A stretch of 64,000 nt of DNA, taken from assembly GCF_001644605.1 (NCBI RefSeq), contig NZ_CP011388.1:1845001-1909000 (forward strand), in the 5' to 3' direction. Numbering within the stretch: the first letter of the stretch is position 1; every line of letters starts with the position of its first letter. The notes under the pieces are model-generated. The model searched no databases. It worked only from the letters and a program-made list of their open reading frames with translations, and was not told where the DNA came from. The translations under genes were made by a program, and so were the position numbers. The stretch comes from Paenibacillus swuensis. Its GTDB lineage: Bacteria; Bacillota; Bacilli; Paenibacillales; DY6. Below are positions 59,261 to 64,000 of the stretch, piece after piece.

Positions 59261-60781
59261 TTATCGTAAATGTTGTTTCCTGTATTGGCTTGGCGATACG
59301 CCGGTAATCCGTTTAAACACTTTGCAGAAATAACTGTGATCGGCGTAGCCGACCAGCCCGCTGATTTCGGATATGGGCGCGGCCTCTGTAATTAACAAAT
59401 CCGACGCTTTCTCAATCCGAATTTTGTTCACATACTCAATGAACCCTTCCTTGTTATGCGCTGTGAAGTAACTCGACAGATACGAAGGATTGAAATGAAA
59501 GTGTCTGGCCACCTCTGTCAAACTCAGCGGTTCGGCGTAATGCTCTTCAATATAATTCAGCAACATCTTCATATTCCCATTACCGGCGGGCTGCGTTTCG
59601 GAAGCCATATGGCGATGAACCTCATCCATGAATTGATGCCACAGCTTTAGTGCCTCCCCGACATGCCGCGCTTCATCCATTGCTTTGAAATAACTGTATT
59701 TCGCTTCTTCCAGCGCTTGAATTTTATAGTTCATGGAACTCAGTAACACTGTAATGTTAAATATAATGTTACTAAGAAATGACTTATACTCAAATACATC
59801 CATCGTATAGCAGAGAGACAACGCGTTAATATGATCATCAAGGTAAGCCAAGGCGTCATCTGTGCGTTCCCGCTTGAATTTCATCATAAACCGGTTTAAG
59901 TCAAACGCCTCCGCGCGCGGGGCCGGTTTGGGCAGTAGACTTCCGGACAAGAGATGCAGATCCGGGAAATAGAATCGATATTGCTGCAGCTTCGAGAGAT
60001 CATCCTTATAAATCTTGCTTACTTCGTGCAACTCATCGAACGCAGGACTTAACAAGAAACAGGCTTCCGGAACCTCTTGCGTAAATGCCTGCATGACGGC
60101 TGAACATTGATCCATCTCCGCTTGCCCGGCGTTAAGGATATAGGTCGCAGTGGAAGAGAAAGGTTTAAGCGGGTAGATTACGGTGAGCGGAAGCTTGTTT
60201 CGTACAAACTTCTCCCAGTCCCCTTTAGCGCTCTCCGGTTCTATGCCTGCCAGTACGTATCGGGCATGGGGGAATGTTCGCTCCGCCATGTCCATATCTT
60301 GATCTGCGACCTCATACCCGTTTAACAATCTGTCCAGCGTCTGTTCCGGGGAGAAGGGAAGCGAGGGTTCCCGCGCGGAGATTCGCAAGGAGGGAATTCT
60401 GCTTGAGGCCGCTTTCAATACATGGAGCAACCCTTCCGCTTCCAGCTTCGGCTTCAGAATGTAGTCCGCGACACCGCTTTGGAACGTGGACCGCACATAG
60501 TTGTATTCACCAAAACTGCTTAAGACGATGACCTCAATCTCGGGATAGGCAGTCTTGATGACCCGGGTGAGCTCTTCGCCGTCCATGATCGGCATTACCA
60601 TATCGGTAATGACAATGTGCGGTCTCTTCGCCTCGATGATGTCCAGCGCCTCTTGCCCGTTGGAAGCCTCACCGACGATTTCGAAGCCTTCCCGCTCCCA
60701 GTGAATATAATGTTTGATGCCTTGCCTGATGAGGATCTCGTCGTCAACAATCAATACTTTGCACAATACTTCCGATGACAC
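59261..60781 (-). CDS. AraC-type response regulator (YesN family)
   Basis: A 506-residue response regulator. The receiver domain has acidic pair and phosphoacceptor in KVLIVDDEILIRQGIKHYI and HIVITDMVMPIMDGEEL. A long middle region follows, then a C-terminal AraC DNA-binding domain (LSLTEVARHFHFNPSYLSSY, ISGLVGYADHSYFCKVFKRI). The likely start is GTG at 60781 after AGGGGGTACCATT. Forms an operon with the YesM-like kinase and should activate the sugar ABC genes. Confidence 0.92.
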   Translation of the reverse strand: MSSEVLCKVLIVDDEILIRQGIKHYIHWEREGFEIVGEASNGQEALDIIEAKRPHIVITDMVMPIMDGEELTRVIKTAYPEIEVIVLSSFGEYNYVRSTFQSGVADYILKPKLEAEGLLHVLKAASSRIPSLRISAREPSLPFSPEQTLDRLLNGYEVADQDMDMAERTFPHARYVLAGIEPESAKGDWEKFVRNKLPLTVIYPLKPFSSTATYILNAGQAEMDQCSAVMQAFTQEVPEACFLLSPAFDELHEVSKIYKDDLSKLQQYRFYFPDLHLLSGSLLPKPAPRAEAFDLNRFMMKFKRERTDDALAYLDDHINALSLCYTMDVFEYKSFLSNIIFNITVLLSSMNYKIQALEEAKYSYFKAMDEARHVGEALKLWHQFMDEVHRHMASETQPAGNGNMKMLLNYIEEHYAEPLSLTEVARHFHFNPSYLSSYFTAHNKEGFIEYVNKIRIEKASDLLITEAAPISEISGLVGYADHSYFCKVFKRITGVSPSQYRKQHLR

Positions 60782-60803
60782 AATGGTACCCCCTATCACA
60801 TAG

Positions 60804-60831
60804 TAAAACGCCAGCCCCAGAGCTGACGTTT
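60804..60831 (-). terminator. Terminator after the sulfite-oxidase-like gene
   Basis: AAACGCCAGC and GCTGACGTTT (one mismatch) form a stem-loop followed on the minus strand by TTTTACTAT. It lies between the oxidoreductase gene and the response regulator gene. Confidence 0.65.
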
Positions 60832-60840
60832 CATGCATTT

Positions 60841-61413
60841 TTAGTCGAAATCATACCTTTCCTCTTTCCAGGGATCTCCGTACATATGATATCCGTTCCG
60901 CTCCCAGAACCCCGGCTTATCCTTGGGCATGAATTCAATTCCCCGCAGCCACTTCGCGCTTTTCCAAAAGTACAGATGCGGCACCACCATGCGCACAGGA
61001 TAACCATGGTCGGGCGTCAGCAATTCGCCGTTATGACGGAAGCCCAGGAAGGAAGTTTCCGCTAAAAAATCCTCAATCGGCAAGTTTGTCGTCCAACCTT
61101 CTTCGGCATGCAGCATCACATACTTGGCTTCCGGTTTGAGCTTCACCTTTTCCATAATGGCGGCGACCGGCACCCCTTCCCATACGTTATCCAGCTTCGA
61201 CCAGGTGGTTACACAATGAATATCATTATGAAACTCTCGGGTTGGCAGCTTCATAAATTCCTTATAGGACAAGGTAATATCCTCTTCAACCAAACCGAAA
61301 ATCCGCAGATCCCACTTGCTCATGTCGTTATAATAAGGAACGGATCCGTAGTGTAACACCGGAAACCCCTCGGTCAGCCGTTGCCCCGGCGGGGTGCGCT
61401 CACTTTTGTCCAT
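60841..61413 (-). CDS. Sulfite-oxidase-like molybdopterin oxidoreductase (YuiH-like)
   Basis: A 190-residue cytoplasmic protein made of the molybdopterin-binding domain of the sulfite oxidase family. The Mo-ligand cysteine is in DIHCVTTWSKLD; GYPVRMVVPHLYFWKSAKWL is the cofactor-binding signature. It lacks a signal peptide, heme domain and dimerisation domain, like YuiH and its short homologs. Substrate unknown. Ribosome binding site GAAGGAGTGATTGAATC. Confidence 0.88.
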   Translation of the reverse strand: MDKSERTPPGQRLTEGFPVLHYGSVPYYNDMSKWDLRIFGLVEEDITLSYKEFMKLPTREFHNDIHCVTTWSKLDNVWEGVPVAAIMEKVKLKPEAKYVMLHAEEGWTTNLPIEDFLAETSFLGFRHNGELLTPDHGYPVRMVVPHLYFWKSAKWLRGIEFMPKDKPGFWERNGYHMYGDPWKEERYDFD

Positions 61414-61454
61414 GATTCAATCACTCCTTCTCTTATTGTATTTACCCCTAGCAT

Positions 61455-62756
61455 TTACATAGATACAGAGTTCCCTGAGCCCTTCAACCACTTTATCTTC
61501 GGCTCCAGCAATATCTTTCTGCCTATCATCACCACAATCCCCAGCATTATCCCGCCAACTACGGCCGCGATGCCATAGGCTTCAATCCAGTTCGGCCAAG
61601 TACGCGCCCCCTTGAATAGCATGCCCCCGATCAGGGGCCCCAAGAACCCCGTAATTCCCGTCAAGCCTGAATACACCGCGATATAAATAGGAACATCGGC
61701 CCGTGGAGCATCCTCAATGATGAGGTTAAAGACCAGTTGGTTAAATCCTCCGGTACCAAATCCAAGCAGAATATGGATGGCCACCAACACAGGAAGAATC
61801 GGCAAGAGGCTGCCTGCTCCCCATAACAGACAAGAAAGACCTATCATCGGTAAGGTCCAAAACAACAAGGTGCGGGTCCGATAACGAGCGTTCAAATTCC
61901 CCCAGATGTAATAGCTGGCCATCATGACCAACATTTGCATCGTGGTAATGATGGAAACCCATTGAATGGAAATGCCGTGCACATCAAGCATCATATAGGA
62001 GAATAGAGGCACAACCGCATTTTGTAACAGAATCCAGAGCGCCAGAAACAACGATGCCTTAAAAAATGTCCGATCCTTGAAAGGCTTTAACAGCAGCTTG
62101 TAAGACTTGCTTTCACTCGCTTCGGCCATAGTCGGGTTGGGGTAGCAGGCCAAATAATAGATGTTGACGACTGTACAGATCAGGGCGATAGCATATAAAA
62201 TCATAAATCCCGTTTCTTCCGGCCAACGATCCAGAATTTGTCCACCCACCAGAACAGCCAAGGCTGCCACAGCCCCATGAATCGTATTCCGAATTCCGAA
62301 ATAGCGCCCTCTGACTTTAGCGGGAACGATATCCGCCACCAATGAGGTCCAGAACACGCCTGAAGCGGAAGCCATCACGAAGGATAACAGAAACATCCCG
62401 ATAAACGTCCCGACCCACAACTCCTTGGGCATAAGGAAAGGAATGAATCCCGTCAAAGCCCACAGGATGCGGTGACTCCCTCCTAGCAGCACTAAAGCCA
62501 GTTTCCGGTTAGGGAACCGATGCATATAGAAAGCGATGAACAGTTGAATCAAATTGGCAAAAGCGGGGATCGCGAGCGCGATGCCCACTTGCTCTGAAGT
62601 AGCGCCCAGATACAACATATACCCTGTTAAGAACGGCCCACCCAGCAGGTTTCCGACCATTAAAGCCGGTACACCTTCCAGTGTAAGAGTTCTTAAGCTC
62701 CGTCGATTCACCGAAGGCGGTTTATGAAGCTGGGCAGCATTTCGGATCCTTTGCAT
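61455..62756 (-). CDS. Major facilitator superfamily transporter
   Basis: A 433-residue membrane protein with about 12 hydrophobic segments and the loop motif KVRGRYFGIRNTIHGAVAAL between the two halves of its N-terminal bundle. Family features point to an uncharacterised MFS efflux or uptake carrier; substrate unknown. The ATG follows AAGGGGCAACT. It lies between the aminopeptidase and oxidoreductase genes on one strand. Confidence 0.85.
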   Translation of the reverse strand: MQRIRNAAQLHKPPSVNRRSLRTLTLEGVPALMVGNLLGGPFLTGYMLYLGATSEQVGIALAIPAFANLIQLFIAFYMHRFPNRKLALVLLGGSHRILWALTGFIPFLMPKELWVGTFIGMFLLSFVMASASGVFWTSLVADIVPAKVRGRYFGIRNTIHGAVAALAVLVGGQILDRWPEETGFMILYAIALICTVVNIYYLACYPNPTMAEASESKSYKLLLKPFKDRTFFKASLFLALWILLQNAVVPLFSYMMLDVHGISIQWVSIITTMQMLVMMASYYIWGNLNARYRTRTLLFWTLPMIGLSCLLWGAGSLLPILPVLVAIHILLGFGTGGFNQLVFNLIIEDAPRADVPIYIAVYSGLTGITGFLGPLIGGMLFKGARTWPNWIEAYGIAAVVGGIMLGIVVMIGRKILLEPKIKWLKGSGNSVSM

Positions 62757-62768
62757 AGTAGTTGCCCC

Positions 62769-64000
62769 TTATGTCAGGATAAGTTCAAGTACCGTGCGTA
62801 CCATCGACCCCGTGGCTCCTTTAGGCTCCGTTCCCTTGTCGCTCCATAACCATGCGGTTCCGCCGGTATCCAGATGAATCCAGGGTGCGCCTTCAGCAAA
62901 GGTGCCGATGAACAATCCGGCGGTAATGGCCGCCGCCCACCGCCCTTGCGCGTTCTTGATGTCCGCTACGTCGCTCTTCAGCATATCCCAGTATTCGGGG
63001 TAAGAAGGGAGCGGCCATACCTTCTCTCCTGCGCGCTTGGAGGCGGCTTGAAGCTCATGCAGAAAAGTCTCGTCATTCGTTACAGCGCCCGTCGCCACAT
63101 CCCCGAAGTTGATGAGAATCGCACCGGTTAACGTGGCGACATCAATCAGCTTCTCCGCTCCCAATTGTCTGGCGTAAGTCATGCCGTCCGCCAGCACAAT
63201 CCGTCCTTCCGCATCCGTGTTCAATACTTCAATGGTGCGTCCGCTCATAGAGGTAATGACGTCCCCTGGTTTGAACGCGTTCCCCGCGGGCATGTTCTCA
63301 GCCGCGGGGATGACCGTAATTAGGTTTACCTTCGGCTTTAGGCGGCCGACTGCATCCATGACACCCAGCAACGTGGCGGCGCCGCCCATGTCGCTGATCA
63401 TTTCCTCCATGCCTTCGCCTTTCTTAAGCGAAATACCGCCTGTGTCGAACGTGATACCTTTGCCGACCAGACCCAGCACATCCGTCCATTCGTCGGCGCC
63501 TTGGTATTTCATAACGATCATGCGCGGAGGATTTGCGCTGCCTTTTCCCACGGCAGCCAACCCTCCCATACCCAAGCGTTCAATCTCAACTTCATCATGG
63601 ACCTCGCAGAACATGCCGTGCTTGGAGGCGATCCGGACCGCCTCCTCCGCCATCCCTTGCGGTGTCAGCAGATTGCCGGGCATGTTCGTGAGATCCCGAG
63701 CCACATTCGTAGCTTCACCGTAGACATTCCCTATGAGAAGTTCCCGAGCGGAAATTTCTTGCGCAGGGAGTTGTTTCGCCAGAATATTCACCTGTGTTAA
63801 TCGGACGTCTTCAGATTTCAACATAGCGTAAGTCCGCATCCGGTAACTGCCTAAAGTGATTCCCTCGGCGATTTTACGCAACAGGATGCCATGATCCATA
63901 ACCAAAGCGGTACTCGCTCCTGTAGCAGCACCCTGAACCCCGTTACTTTCAGGCAGCGGTGACAACGATACGGTTAACGTTTCAATCTGAAGTTTAAATG
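62769..64000 (-). CDS. pepA: Leucyl aminopeptidase (M17), 5' truncated by window
   Basis: Removes N-terminal residues from peptides in the cytoplasm using two metal ions. The catalytic C-terminal domain is complete: GKGITFDTGGISLKKGEGME, MISDMGGAATLLG and the M17 signature NTDAEGRIVLADG. The frame continues without a stop to the window edge (visible upstream residues FKLQIETLTVSLSPLP), so the N-terminal domain and start lie beyond base 64000; a TTG at 63965 is internal. Confidence 0.94.
   Translation of the reverse strand, partial: FKLQIETLTVSLSPLPESNGVQGAATGASTALVMDHGILLRKIAEGITLGSYRMRTYAMLKSEDVRLTQVNILAKQLPAQEISARELLIGNVYGEATNVARDLTNMPGNLLTPQGMAEEAVRIASKHGMFCEVHDEVEIERLGMGGLAAVGKGSANPPRMIVMKYQGADEWTDVLGLVGKGITFDTGGISLKKGEGMEEMISDMGGAATLLGVMDAVGRLKPKVNLITVIPAAENMPAGNAFKPGDVITSMSGRTIEVLNTDAEGRIVLADGMTYARQLGAEKLIDVATLTGAILINFGDVATGAVTNDETFLHELQAASKRAGEKVWPLPSYPEYWDMLKSDVADIKNAQGRWAAAITAGLFIGTFAEGAPWIHLDTGGTAWLWSDKGTEPKGATGSMVRTVLELILT

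Overview
The window looks like a chromosomal segment from a Paenibacillus-type member of the Bacillales. The reasons are strong AGGAGG-type ribosome binding sites, roughly 50% GC, a Bacillus-like eps/SinR/SinI biofilm locus, glnQHMP, hxlR-hxlAB and lutABC arrangements, and a YesM/YesN two-component pair beside a sugar ABC importer. No rRNA, tRNA, insertion sequence, phage or CRISPR array was recognised. Identifications come from reading protein and nucleotide motifs, not from database searches.

Layout. 1-4.5 kb: 3' part of a mannose-1-phosphate guanylyltransferase gene, a GH36 alpha-galactosidase and a divergent AraC regulator. 4.54-5.67 kb: two non-coding tandem-repeat arrays (65-bp and 66-bp units) in opposite orientation that share a GGGTTATCCC core. 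5.7-12.6 kb: an HD-GYP protein, an ATP-grasp protein, a PhyH-type dioxygenase with a divergent AraC regulator, the formaldehyde-fixing hxlR/hxlAB set (hxlB is strikingly GC-rich) and a UPF0316 membrane protein. 12.7-15.7 kb: glutamine-type ABC importer. 15.9-38.1 kb: one very long minus-strand exopolysaccharide (eps) operon, from epsA/epsB/epsC through glycosyltransferases, polymerase, flippase, galE, initiating sugar transferase, aminotransferase and UDP-glucose dehydrogenase, to a secreted beta-helix protein and a secreted protein. 38.2-42.3 kb: regulatory block with two SinR-like repressors, a SinI-like 50-aa antirepressor gene, a FemAB-like and a GNAT enzyme, and a Tat-exported phosphoesterase. 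42.3-44.4 kb: a second beta-helix protein paralogous to the first. 44.6-48.3 kb: lactate utilisation genes lutABC with a GntR regulator. 48.4-54.0 kb: L-rhamnose catabolism. 54.1-60.8 kb: sugar ABC importer with YesMN-type sensor and regulator. 60.8-64 kb: sulfite-oxidase-like protein, MFS transporter and a leucyl aminopeptidase cut by the window end.

Most notable is the control circuit of the eps operon. A clear class I cyclic-di-GMP riboswitch (about 40783-40873, minus strand) lies in the leader of the SinI-like gene. A 16-bp SinR-type box (GTTCGTTATAWAGAAT) fills the 17-bp spacer of the promoter of epsA, of the femAB-sinR transcript and of a candidate internal promoter before epsC; the first two also carry a perfect GTTCTTT-N2-AAAGAAC operator downstream. 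The inferred chain is c-di-GMP -> riboswitch -> SinI-like antirepressor -> SinR-like repressor(s) -> exopolysaccharide operon. A structured leader in the epsB-epsC gap sits where Bacillus subtilis carries the EAR antitermination RNA.

Metabolic linkage: the rhamnose enzymes should yield dihydroxyacetone phosphate and L-lactate (through the fused aldolase/lactaldehyde dehydrogenase), and the next operon encodes the L-lactate oxidation complex LutABC. The neighbouring importer with YesMN and two cre-like sites fits catabolite-controlled uptake of a plant-polysaccharide sugar, though its substrate is not visible in the sequence.
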